Shown here one piece after another: positions 41,356 through 49,544 of a stretch of DNA of 64,000 nt. Numbering within the stretch: the stretch's first letter is position 1; every line of letters starts with the position of its first letter. The DNA lies in the NCBI RefSeq assembly GCF_007993935.1, contig NZ_VITY01000005.1:434001-498000 (forward strand). The letters are read 5' to 3'. The notes beneath the pieces were generated by a model, which made no database searches, was not told where the DNA came from, and saw nothing but the letters and a program-made list of their open reading frames with translations. The DNA is from Bradyrhizobium macuxiense (GTDB lineage: Bacteria > Pseudomonadota > Alphaproteobacteria > Rhizobiales > Xanthobacteraceae). The position numbers and the translations under genes are program-made.

Positions 41356-42537
41356 ATGGAGCTCGCGCTATCCCCTGAAGACACGGCCTTCCGCGACGAA
41401 GTCCGCGCCTTCATCAAAGACAATTATCCGGCGGAGATGCGCGTCGCCAATCCGGAGACCGATCTCTCCAAAGAGCAGATGCTGCTGTGGCATCGCATCC
41501 TGCACGACAAGGGCTGGATCGCGCCGCTCTGGCCCAAGGAATATGGCGGCCCGGGCTGGTCGATCACCCGTCGCTTCATCTTCGAGCAGGAGACGACGCG
41601 CGCCGGCACCATGCCGCCGCTGGCGTTCAGCGTCACCATGGTCGGTCCCGTCATCTATACCTTCGGCAACGGTGCTCAGAAGGCAAAATTCTTGCCGCGG
41701 ATTCTCTCCGGTGAGGATTGGTGGTGCCAGGGCTATTCGGAGCCGGGCTCCGGCTCCGACCTCGCCACGGTTCGCACCAAGGCGGTGCGCGACGGCGACC
41801 ACTATATCGTCAACGGCCACAAGACCTGGACCACGCTGGCGCAGCACGCCGACTGGATCTTCTGCCTGGTCCGCACTGATCCCACGGCGAAGCCGCAGTC
41901 CGGCATCTCGTTCCTCTTGATCGACATGAAATCGCCGGGCGTCACGGTCCGCCCGATCATCACCATCGACGGCTCGCACGAGGTCAATGACGTCTTCCTG
42001 GAGAACGTCCGCGTCCCCGCCGAGAATTTGATCGGCGAGGAGAACAAGGGCTGGACCTACGCCAAATTCCTGCTCGGCAATGAGCGCACCAGCATGGCCG
42101 GTATCGGCCGCTCGACGCGCTATCTCAGCCGGCTGAAGAAGATCGTGAAAGCCGAGATCCCGGAAGATGATCCGGCGCATCTCGAATTCATCCGGGACAT
42201 CGCCCGCGTCGAGCTCGACGTGCTGGCACTGGAGGCGACCGAGCTTCGCGTCGTCGCCCAGATGGCGCGCGGCATCGATCCGGGACCGGCCGCATCGCTG
42301 TTCAAGATCCGCGGCACGGAGATATTTCAGGACATCACCGAGCTGACGCATCGGGCGATCGGCAATTACGGGCTTGCGATCCGCGAGCATCCGGTCAGCG
42401 CCAATCACTTCATGCCGGGCCCCGACTACGGCCATACCGCATCGGAGAAATACCTCAACTCGCGCAAGCTCTCGATCTACGGCGGGTCGAACGAGATCCA
42501 GCGCAACATCATCGCCAAGGCGGTGCTTGGTCTCTAG
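41356..42537 (+). CDS. Acyl-CoA dehydrogenase, probable catalytic subunit
   Basis: A 393-residue flavoenzyme. The substrate-binding block is GYSEPGSGSDL (126-136) and the C terminus has YGGSNEIQRNIIAKAVLGL. The Glu of short- and medium-chain enzymes (YEGTSQIQR) is Gly here, but GNERTSMAG (241-249) puts Glu243 where isovaleryl-CoA dehydrogenase-type enzymes keep their base. It starts 12 bp after the SDR and is followed 21 bp later by a second acyl-CoA dehydrogenase; such pairs form heteromers in steroid and cyclic-acid catabolism. It would desaturate the acyl-CoA, passing electrons to ETF. Confidence 0.9.
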   Translation: MELALSPEDTAFRDEVRAFIKDNYPAEMRVANPETDLSKEQMLLWHRILHDKGWIAPLWPKEYGGPGWSITRRFIFEQETTRAGTMPPLAFSVTMVGPVIYTFGNGAQKAKFLPRILSGEDWWCQGYSEPGSGSDLATVRTKAVRDGDHYIVNGHKTWTTLAQHADWIFCLVRTDPTAKPQSGISFLLIDMKSPGVTVRPIITIDGSHEVNDVFLENVRVPAENLIGEENKGWTYAKFLLGNERTSMAGIGRSTRYLSRLKKIVKAEIPEDDPAHLEFIRDIARVELDVLALEATELRVVAQMARGIDPGPAASLFKIRGTEIFQDITELTHRAIGNYGLAIREHPVSANHFMPGPDYGHTASEKYLNSRKLSIYGGSNEIQRNIIAKAVLGL

Positions 42538-42558
42538 CTACAAAGCAACGAGGATCGA

Positions 42559-43689
42559 ATGGATATCCAGTTCACGGAAGAGCAGGAATTGTTGCGGTCC
42601 AGCGTGCAGCGGCTGCTGCGCGACCAATATGATTTCGACGCCCGCCGCAAGATCGTCGCGAGCGAAGAGGGGCTTGGCCGCAGGCAATGGGATGAATTCG
42701 CCGAGCTTGGCCTGCTCGCCGCGCCGTTCTCGGAAGCCGTCGGCGGCTTCGGCGGCGGGCCGCTGTCGACCATGATCATCATGCACGAGTTCGGCCGTCA
42801 TCTCGTGGTCGAGCCGTTCGTCGAGACAGTCGTGGTGGCCGGCGGCCTGATCGAGCAGGCGGGTTCCGAGGCGCAGAAGCAGGCCTACATCGCCGACATC
42901 ATCGCGGGATCGAAGCTCTGGGCGCTGGCCTGGACCGAGCAGGGCTCGCGGTTCGATCTCGCCACCGTCACCACCACCGCGCGCCGCGACGGCGACGGCT
43001 ATCTGCTCACCGGGGAGAAGACCGCGGTGCTCGCTGCGCCCTGGGCGGACTATCTCATCGTCTCGGCGCGCACCTCGGGCCATCGCCACGATCGCGGCGG
43101 CGTCAGCCTGTTCGTGGTCGATCGCCGCGCAGCGAACCTCGATCTGCAAAGCTTCAGGACGATCGACGGCCGCCGTGCGGCGGAGATCAGCCTGCGCGGC
43201 GTGCGCGGAGAGCTGTTGGGCCGGGAAGGCGAGGGCGTCGCCGCGCTGGAGGCCTGCCGCAACCGCGCCATTGGCGCGCTCTGTGCCGAGGCGGTCGGCG
43301 CGATCGGCGAGCTGAATGACGCGACACTGGACTATTCCAAGACGCGCAAGCAGTTCGGTGTGACGATCGGCAGCTTCCAGGTGCTGCAGCACCGGATGGT
43401 CGACATGTTCATCGCGCATCAGGAGGCGCTGTCCCTGATGCAGCATCTGTCGCTCAGCCTCAGCGAGGGGGAGGCCGGCCTCTCCCGGCTGGCGTCGGGT
43501 GCAAAATCCAAGATCGGCTATGCCGGCAAGTTCGTGGCCGACCAGGCGGTGCAGCTGCATGGCGGCATGGGCATGACCGACGAGCTCAATGTCGGCCACT
43601 ACTTCAAGCGGATTTCCTCCATCAACATCCAGTTCGGCGATCCCGCCTATCACGTGCTGCGCTATGCGCAGCTCGATGCGGTCGCCTAA
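42559..43689 (+). CDS. Acyl-CoA dehydrogenase-like partner subunit
   Basis: A 376-residue member of the family, more divergent than its upstream neighbour. The region equivalent to GNERTS reads CRNRAI, so neither of the two known positions for the catalytic Glu is acidic. FAD-contact QLHGGMGMTDEL is present near the C terminus. The likely role is as the second, non-catalytic or cofactor-binding subunit of a heteromeric enzyme with the gene before it. Spacing is 21 bp. Confidence 0.85.
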   Translation: MDIQFTEEQELLRSSVQRLLRDQYDFDARRKIVASEEGLGRRQWDEFAELGLLAAPFSEAVGGFGGGPLSTMIIMHEFGRHLVVEPFVETVVVAGGLIEQAGSEAQKQAYIADIIAGSKLWALAWTEQGSRFDLATVTTTARRDGDGYLLTGEKTAVLAAPWADYLIVSARTSGHRHDRGGVSLFVVDRRAANLDLQSFRTIDGRRAAEISLRGVRGELLGREGEGVAALEACRNRAIGALCAEAVGAIGELNDATLDYSKTRKQFGVTIGSFQVLQHRMVDMFIAHQEALSLMQHLSLSLSEGEAGLSRLASGAKSKIGYAGKFVADQAVQLHGGMGMTDELNVGHYFKRISSINIQFGDPAYHVLRYAQLDAVA

Positions 43690-43705
43690 AGCAAGAGAGG
43701 CAAGC

Positions 43706-44893
43706 ATGTCAAAGGATGCAGTCATCGTTTCCACCGCGCGCACCGGCGTCGGCAAGGCGTATCGCGGCGCGCTCAACAACACCGACGGCCCGACCCTGGC
43801 CGGCCATGTGATGGCGGAAGCGGTGAAGCGCGCCGGCATCGCGCCCGGCGAGGTCGAGGACGTGGTGATGGGCTGCGCGATGCAGCAGGGCACCATGGTG
43901 ATGAATGTCGCGCGCAAGGGCGCGATCCGCGCCGGACTTCCTGTCACCGTTGCCGGCACCACCATCGACCGGCAATGCGCCTCCGGCTTGCAGGCGATCG
44001 CGGTCGCCGCGCGCTCGGTGATGCTTGACGGCGTCGAGATCGCGATCGGCGGCGGCATCGAGTCGATCAGCCTGGTGCAGAATGAGCACATGAACCGGTT
44101 CCATGCGGTCGACGACGATCTGATGGCGATGAAGCCCGAGATGTACATGTCGATGCTGGAGACGGCCGAGGTCGTCGCCGAGCGCTACGGGATCGGCCGT
44201 GACCAGCAGGACGAGTACAGCCTCGAGTGCCAGCGCCGCGTCGGTGCCGCATTGCAGGGCGGCCGCTTCAACGACGAGATCGTGCCGTTCACGACCAAGA
44301 TGGCCGTGGTCAACAAGGACACCAAGGAAGTCAGCTTCCAGCAGGTGACCTTGGCCAAGGATGAAGGCCCGCGGCCGGACACCACGGCAGAGGGGCTCGC
44401 CAAGATCAAGCCGGTGTTCGAGGGCAAGACCATCAGCGCCGGCAATGCCAGCCAGCTCTCGGACGGCGCCTCGGCCTGCGTGATCATGAGCGACAAGGTC
44501 GCCGCGCAGAAAGGGCTGAAGCCGCTCGGCATCTTCCGCGGATTCGTCGCTGCCGGCGTCGAGCCGGACGAGATGGGCGTCGGTCCGGTCGCGGCGATCC
44601 CGCGGCTGTTGAAGCGGCATAATCTCAAGATCGACGACATCGATCTCTGGGAGCTCAACGAAGCCTACGCGGTGCAGGTGATCTATTGCCGCGACAAGCT
44701 CGGCATCGATCCCGACAAGCTCAACGTCAACGGCGGCTCGATCGCGATCGGCCATCCCTATGGCATGACCGGCGCGCGGCTCACCGGCCACCTCTTGATC
44801 GAGGGCCGGCGGCGCAAGGCGAAATATGGCGTGGTCACCATGTGCATCGGCGGCGGCATGGGCGCGGCCGGCCTGTTTGAAATCATCCACTGA
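43706..44893 (+). CDS. Acetyl-CoA acyltransferase (thiolase)
   Basis: A 395-residue thiolase. Cys91 (DRQCASGLQA) is the acyl-accepting residue; the second-site NGGSIAIGHPYGMTGAR has the His and TMCIGGGMG the second Cys, so it should be active in the degradative direction. It would release acetyl-CoA or propionyl-CoA from a 3-oxoacyl-CoA. Start at 43706 has GAGAGG upstream; 16 bp from the preceding gene. Confidence 0.93.
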   Translation: MSKDAVIVSTARTGVGKAYRGALNNTDGPTLAGHVMAEAVKRAGIAPGEVEDVVMGCAMQQGTMVMNVARKGAIRAGLPVTVAGTTIDRQCASGLQAIAVAARSVMLDGVEIAIGGGIESISLVQNEHMNRFHAVDDDLMAMKPEMYMSMLETAEVVAERYGIGRDQQDEYSLECQRRVGAALQGGRFNDEIVPFTTKMAVVNKDTKEVSFQQVTLAKDEGPRPDTTAEGLAKIKPVFEGKTISAGNASQLSDGASACVIMSDKVAAQKGLKPLGIFRGFVAAGVEPDEMGVGPVAAIPRLLKRHNLKIDDIDLWELNEAYAVQVIYCRDKLGIDPDKLNVNGGSIAIGHPYGMTGARLTGHLLIEGRRRKAKYGVVTMCIGGGMGAAGLFEIIH

Positions 44894-44914
44894 CCGGAAG
44901 CGCGGGAGAGACTT

Positions 44915-45925
44915 GTGAAGACAGCAATCACCGAATTGTTCGGCATCCAGCATCCGATCATCCAGGGCGGCATGCATTATGTCGGCTTCGCCGAGATGGC
45001 GGCCGCGGTGTCCAACGCCGGCGGCCTCGGCATCATCACCGGCCTGACCCAGCGGACGCCCGAGCTGCTGGCCAAGGAGATCGCGCGCTGCCGCGACATG
45101 ACCGACAAGCCGATCGGCGTGAACCTGACCTTCCTGCCGAGCTTCACCGCGCCGCCTTATCCGGAATATATCGCCGCGATCCGCGAGGGCGGCGTCAAGG
45201 CGGTGGAGACCGCGGGCCGCAGCCCGGAGCAGTACATGCCGGCGCTGAAGGCCGCCGGCATCAAGGTGATCCACAAATGCACCTCGGTGCGGCATTCGCT
45301 GAAGGCCGAGAAGATCGGCTGCGATGCGGTCAGCGTCGACGGCTTCGAATGCGGCGGCCATCCCGGCGAGGACGACATCCCGAACATGATCCTGCTGCCG
45401 CGCGCGGCGGACGAATTGACGATTCCGTTCGTCGCCTCGGGCGGCATGGCGGATGCGCGCAGCCTGGTCGCCGCGCTGTCGATGGGCGCCGCCGGCATGA
45501 ACATGGGCACGCGCTTCATTGCGACCAAGGAAGCGCCGGTTCATGCCAATGTGAAGCAGGCGCTGCTCGATGCCGACGAGCTCGATACGCGCCTCGTGAT
45601 GCGCGCGCTGCGCAACACCGAGCGCGTGCTGAAGAACAAGGGCGTCGATGAGTTGCTCGAGATCGAACGCGAGAAGGGCGCCAGGCTGAAGATCGAGGAC
45701 ATCCACGAGCAGGTCGCCGGCGTCTACCCGAGGGTGATGATCGAAGGCGAGATGAATGCCGGCGCCTGGAGCTGCGGCATGGTGGTCGGCCTGATCCACG
45801 ACATCCCGACCGTCAAGGAGCTGATCGACCGCATCATGGCCGAGGCCGAAGCGATCATCCGGCAACGGCTGACCGGCTTCCTCGACGGCAAGTTTGAAAT
45901 CACCGCGGCCCGCGCGGTGGCCTGA
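44915..45925 (+). CDS. Nitronate monooxygenase-family flavin oxidoreductase
   Basis: A 336-residue FMN TIM-barrel protein. Conserved blocks are HPIIQGGM (13-20), SNAGGLGIITG, VSVDGFECGGHPGEDD and VASGGMADARS. The family name covers enzymes that act on nitronates but also CoA-thioester reductases; IpdC of mycobacterial steroid catabolism is one. In this CoA-linked cluster a reductase role on a CoA intermediate is more likely than nitroalkane oxidation (inference). GTG start with GGGAGAG upstream, 21 bp after the thiolase gene. Confidence 0.85.
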   Translation: MKTAITELFGIQHPIIQGGMHYVGFAEMAAAVSNAGGLGIITGLTQRTPELLAKEIARCRDMTDKPIGVNLTFLPSFTAPPYPEYIAAIREGGVKAVETAGRSPEQYMPALKAAGIKVIHKCTSVRHSLKAEKIGCDAVSVDGFECGGHPGEDDIPNMILLPRAADELTIPFVASGGMADARSLVAALSMGAAGMNMGTRFIATKEAPVHANVKQALLDADELDTRLVMRALRNTERVLKNKGVDELLEIEREKGARLKIEDIHEQVAGVYPRVMIEGEMNAGAWSCGMVVGLIHDIPTVKELIDRIMAEAEAIIRQRLTGFLDGKFEITAARAVA

Positions 45926-45938
45926 ACGGGAGAGTGCC

Positions 45939-46712
45939 ATGACCGAGCATGTCAAAGTCGAAATCGCCGCCGGCGTCATGACGCTGACGTTGCAGCGGCC
46001 GGAGAAGAAGAACGCTCTCACCGGCGCCATGTATGACGCGATGTCGGGTGCCCTGAAGCAGGCCGAGGCGGATCCGTCCGTCCGCGTGATTCTGTTCCAG
46101 GGCGACGGCGACAGCTTCACTGCGGGAAACGACCTGGCCGATTTCGCGAGCCAGGCGCGCGGCGAAAGCGCGGTCGATAGCCCGGCGCATCGCTTCATCG
46201 AGACCATCAGCAAGGTCGGCAAGCCGCTGGTCGCGGCCGTGCAGGGCAATGCGGTCGGCGTCGGCACCACCATGCTGCTGCATTGTGACCTGGTCTATCT
46301 CGCCGAGACCGCACGGCTGATCACGCCGTTCGTCAATCTCGCTCTGGTGCCGGAGGCGGCGTCGAGCTGGCTGCTTCCCTTGCGGATCGGGCACGCGCGC
46401 GCCTATGCGATGTTCGCGCTCGGTGAGCCGATGGATGCGCAGGGCGCGCTGGCATCGGGCCTCGCCAATGCCGTGGTGCCGCAAGCTGATCTGCGCAAGA
46501 AGGCGCATGACGCGGCGATTGCGCTGACCAAGCGGCCGGCCGGCTCGCTCAGCATGACCAAGGCGCTGATGCGCGAGCAGCAGCGGATCGCGGCGCAGAT
46601 CGCCGAGGAAGGCGTGCTGTTCAAGCAGCGGCTGACGACGCCCGAAGCCCGCGAGGCCTTTGCCGCCTTCGCCGAGCGGCGTCAGCCTGACTTCACCAAG
46701 CTGTCGGCCTGA
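45939..46712 (+). CDS. Crotonase, probable delta3,delta2-enoyl-CoA isomerase type
   Basis: A 257-residue crotonase-fold protein. The oxyanion-hole segments FTAGNDL (60-66) and GNAVGVGTTML are typical. In hydratases two Glu act; here the first position is Met112 (GTTML), while Glu139 in TPFVNLALVPEAASS is present. This one-Glu pattern and the PFxNLxLxPEAxSS string match peroxisomal-type enoyl-CoA isomerases, so shifting a double bond is more likely than hydrating one. It starts 13 bp after the preceding gene. Confidence 0.85.
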   Translation: MTEHVKVEIAAGVMTLTLQRPEKKNALTGAMYDAMSGALKQAEADPSVRVILFQGDGDSFTAGNDLADFASQARGESAVDSPAHRFIETISKVGKPLVAAVQGNAVGVGTTMLLHCDLVYLAETARLITPFVNLALVPEAASSWLLPLRIGHARAYAMFALGEPMDAQGALASGLANAVVPQADLRKKAHDAAIALTKRPAGSLSMTKALMREQQRIAAQIAEEGVLFKQRLTTPEAREAFAAFAERRQPDFTKLSA

Positions 46713-46754
46713 ACCGGCAGCGAAATCCACGGAACCATCGAGGGAGTGACAAGC

Positions 46755-47915
46755 ATGCACGTCGTCGGCAGCCATCAATATCCCGCCATGGAAACCGTGA
46801 TCTACGGCAAGCCGGCCGCCGAAGCCTTGCGCGAGGAGGCCGAGCGGCTCGGCGCAAAACGCGTCTACCTGATCGCCAGCCGGACGTTGAACACCACGAC
46901 CGACGAGATCGAGAAGATCCGCAAGGCGCTCGGCGACCGCCATGCGGCGACCTTCGATGGCGTGCCGCAGCACACGACGCGGGACGTGGTAACGCAGATC
47001 GCGCGGCAGGCCAGCGAAGCCGGAGCCGACCTCGTGGTCGCGATCGGCGGCGGCTCGGTGGTCGATGCCGCGAAGATCGTGCTGATGTGCATCGAGCACG
47101 AGATCTTTGAGCCGGCGGGGCTCGATGGCTTCGAGACCACGCCGGATCGCCGGTTCGGGCCGTTCCGCAACCCTAAGGTCCGGATGATCGCGATCCCCAG
47201 CACGCTGTCGGGCGGCGAGTACAATTCCGGCGCGCTGGTCACCGACACCAGCCGCAAGCTGAAGCAGATCTTCAACCATCCGATGATGATGCCGCGCAGC
47301 ATCATCCTCGACCCGGCGATGACGAGATACACGCCGGAGAAGCTCTGGCTCGGCTCCGGCACGCGCGCGATGGATCACGGCATCGAGGCGATCTGCTCCA
47401 GTCGCCCCAACGTGCTCGTGGATGCGGTGTGCCAGCAGGGGCTACGCTATCTGCACGACGGCCTGCTGCGCACCAAGGCCAATCCCGGCGACGAGGCGGC
47501 GCGGCTGAGCTGCCAACTGGGTTCCTGGCTGTCGGCATTCGGATTGCAGTCGCGGGTACCGATGGGCGCCAGCCACGCCATCGGCCATGTGCTCGGCGGC
47601 ACTTGCGACGTCCCGCATTACTTCTGCACGGCGGTGATGATGCCGAGCGTGCTGCGCTACAACCGCCCGGCGACGGAGAAGGCCCAGCAATCGATCGCCG
47701 CCGCCCTCGGCGCGCCGGGGCGTGACGCCGGCGAGGCATTCGCAGGCTTCATCGCGGAGCTCGGCCTGCCGCGGCGCCTCGCCGATGTCGGTGTCGGTGA
47801 AGACCGCTTCGAGCTGATCGGCAGGAACGCAATGCTGTCGATCTTCACCCGGGCCAACCCGCAACCGATCCGTGAGCCCGCCGACGTCGTCAAGATCCTG
47901 AAGCTCGCCGCCTGA
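46755..47915 (+). CDS. Iron-containing alcohol dehydrogenase / maleylacetate reductase-like
   Basis: A 386-residue family III dehydrogenase. AIGGGSVVDAAK (around 95-106) binds NAD(P), STLSGGEYNSGA follows, and the metal ligands are in MDHGIEA and GASHAIGHVLGG. Maleylacetate reductases, which finish chloro- and nitro-aromatic pathways, belong to the same family, but their typical HAxEALYAP string is not seen exactly, so the substrate is open. GAGGGAG precedes the ATG at 46755; a GTG 9 nt earlier is in frame. Confidence 0.85.
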   Translation: MHVVGSHQYPAMETVIYGKPAAEALREEAERLGAKRVYLIASRTLNTTTDEIEKIRKALGDRHAATFDGVPQHTTRDVVTQIARQASEAGADLVVAIGGGSVVDAAKIVLMCIEHEIFEPAGLDGFETTPDRRFGPFRNPKVRMIAIPSTLSGGEYNSGALVTDTSRKLKQIFNHPMMMPRSIILDPAMTRYTPEKLWLGSGTRAMDHGIEAICSSRPNVLVDAVCQQGLRYLHDGLLRTKANPGDEAARLSCQLGSWLSAFGLQSRVPMGASHAIGHVLGGTCDVPHYFCTAVMMPSVLRYNRPATEKAQQSIAAALGAPGRDAGEAFAGFIAELGLPRRLADVGVGEDRFELIGRNAMLSIFTRANPQPIREPADVVKILKLAA

Positions 47916-47940
47916 GGCAACAGCATTTGGAACAGCCGCC

Positions 47941-48747
47941 ATGACCGCCTTGCGCATCTTCTCCTATCTACCGAACCCGCGGGTCTGGAAGGCGACCATC
48001 GCGGCCCGGTTCTGCGGCGTCGAGGTCGAGGTCCGAGGCGCCTCGGGCAAGGAGTTGCGGGATTGGCTGTGGGATTACGATGCCCATCCACTGTCGGAGC
48101 AGGAGCGCGGGGAGCTCGCCTCGCTGGCGCGGACCGGGAAGGTCGGCCTGACCGGTGCGCAGCTATACAAGACCGATGCGTTCATGGCAGCGCATCCGTT
48201 CGGCAATGTGCCCGCCGCGTTCGGCGCCGGCGGCAAGGTCGGGATCTTCGAATCCAACAGCATCATGCGCGCGGTGGCGCGGCTCGGCGAAGCGGCGTTC
48301 CCGCTCTACGGGCGCGACGTCTACGAGGCGTCAAGGATCGACAGCTTTCTCGATGTCAGCCTGGTCTTTGCGCGGGATTCGCAGATCTATCTGCTCGCGC
48401 TGTCGGGCGGCACGGTCGACGCGGCCATTCATGACCGCGCCAGGGATGCGTTCGCGATCTATGCGTCCGGAATCGAGCAGGCACTGTCGCGACGGCGCGA
48501 GACGCTGGTCGGGGATGGCATCTCGATTGCCGACATCTGCTTTGCCGCCGAGCTCGCGCTGTTCATGAACGAGTACGGGCGGAGCGAGCAATTGGACAAG
48601 CAGGGATTGACCAGGATCCTGCATCCCGGGGTGCAGGATGAGTATCCGCTGATGTTCGCTCATTTTGCCCGGCTGGTCGCGCACGCGCATTTTGCGCCGG
48701 ACCTCAAGCCTTATGTCGAGAAGCTGCGATCGAAGGCAGCGGCCTGA
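47941..48747 (+). CDS. Glutathione S-transferase with extended N domain
   Basis: A 268-residue GST. FESNSIMRAVARLG (103-116) is the glutathione-binding ESxxI motif, and the C-terminal all-helical domain follows. The cis-Pro Val-Pro is at about 90-91, some 35 residues later than usual, because of an insertion (about 35-85) rich in acidic and aromatic residues (DWLWDYDAHPLSEQERGEL). It may conjugate or isomerise an electrophilic intermediate, alongside the GST-kappa-like isomerase that heads the cluster. Confidence 0.8.
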   Translation: MTALRIFSYLPNPRVWKATIAARFCGVEVEVRGASGKELRDWLWDYDAHPLSEQERGELASLARTGKVGLTGAQLYKTDAFMAAHPFGNVPAAFGAGGKVGIFESNSIMRAVARLGEAAFPLYGRDVYEASRIDSFLDVSLVFARDSQIYLLALSGGTVDAAIHDRARDAFAIYASGIEQALSRRRETLVGDGISIADICFAAELALFMNEYGRSEQLDKQGLTRILHPGVQDEYPLMFAHFARLVAHAHFAPDLKPYVEKLRSKAAA

Positions 48748-48786
48748 CCATGACACCTGTTGGCTCTAACGCGGAGGGTTGATCGC

Positions 48787-49488
48787 ATGTCCGCACCCGT
48801 CTGTCTGATATCCGGCGTTGGGCCCGGCACCGGCTCGGCGCTTGCCAGAAGGTTCGCCGAGGGCGGCTACCGCGTCGCGCTGCTGGCCAGGAACGAGGAG
48901 CGGCTCGCCGCGCTCGAGAAGCAGCTGCCGGGCGCAAAGGCCTATCGATGCGACGTCTCCGATCCCGCGCAGGTCGAGACGGTGGCCTCGGCCGTGGAGC
49001 GAGATCTCGGCAGCCCCGGCGTCGTGATCCATAACGCCGTCGGTGGGGCGTTCGGCACCTTCCGCGAGATCGATCCGCAGATCCTCAATCGCAACTTCCA
49101 GGTCAACACGATGGGCTTGCTGTATCTGGCAAGGCGGTTTGCCCCGGCGATGATCAGCGCCGGCAAGGGCGCCATCGTTGCGAGCGGGAATACCTCGGCG
49201 TTGCGCGGCAAAGCCGGGTTCGCAGGGTTCGCGCCGACCAAGGCGGCGCAGCGGATCCTCGCCGAAGCGATGGCGCGCGATCTCGGGCCGCAAGGCGTTC
49301 ACGTTGCCTATGTCGTGATCGATGCGGTGATCGATCTGGAGTGGACGCGGAAGCGCTGGCCTGAGCGGCCGGACGACTTCTTCATCAAGCCGAAAGCGAT
49401 CGCGGACGAGATCTGGCACGTCACCCACCAGGATCGCAGCGCGTGGTCGTTCAATGTCGAGATCAGACCGTTCGGAGAAGTCTGGTAG
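48787..49488 (+). CDS. SDR-like protein lacking the catalytic Tyr (2)
   Basis: A 233-residue Rossmann protein, paralogous to that at 40606-41343: both end SAW[T/S]F..EIRPFGE.W. The Gly motif is SGVGPGTGSALARRF and HNAVGG replaces NNAG. The active-site motif reads FAPTK, again with Phe in place of Tyr. GGAGGG lies 9 nt before the ATG at 48787; a start 27 nt upstream is less good. Confidence 0.8.
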   Translation: MSAPVCLISGVGPGTGSALARRFAEGGYRVALLARNEERLAALEKQLPGAKAYRCDVSDPAQVETVASAVERDLGSPGVVIHNAVGGAFGTFREIDPQILNRNFQVNTMGLLYLARRFAPAMISAGKGAIVASGNTSALRGKAGFAGFAPTKAAQRILAEAMARDLGPQGVHVAYVVIDAVIDLEWTRKRWPERPDDFFIKPKAIADEIWHVTHQDRSAWSFNVEIRPFGEVW

Positions 49489-49544
49489 GCGCTGCGCGGC
49501 GGTGGTGAGAGCCGATCAATTCATAAAGGCCAAGGGGAAATTCG

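Noticed and set aside
43709..46273. An 854-codon open frame on the minus strand
   Set aside because: It lies antisense to the thiolase, NMO-family and crotonase genes; its translation is low-complexity, rich in His, Arg and Asp, with no domain.
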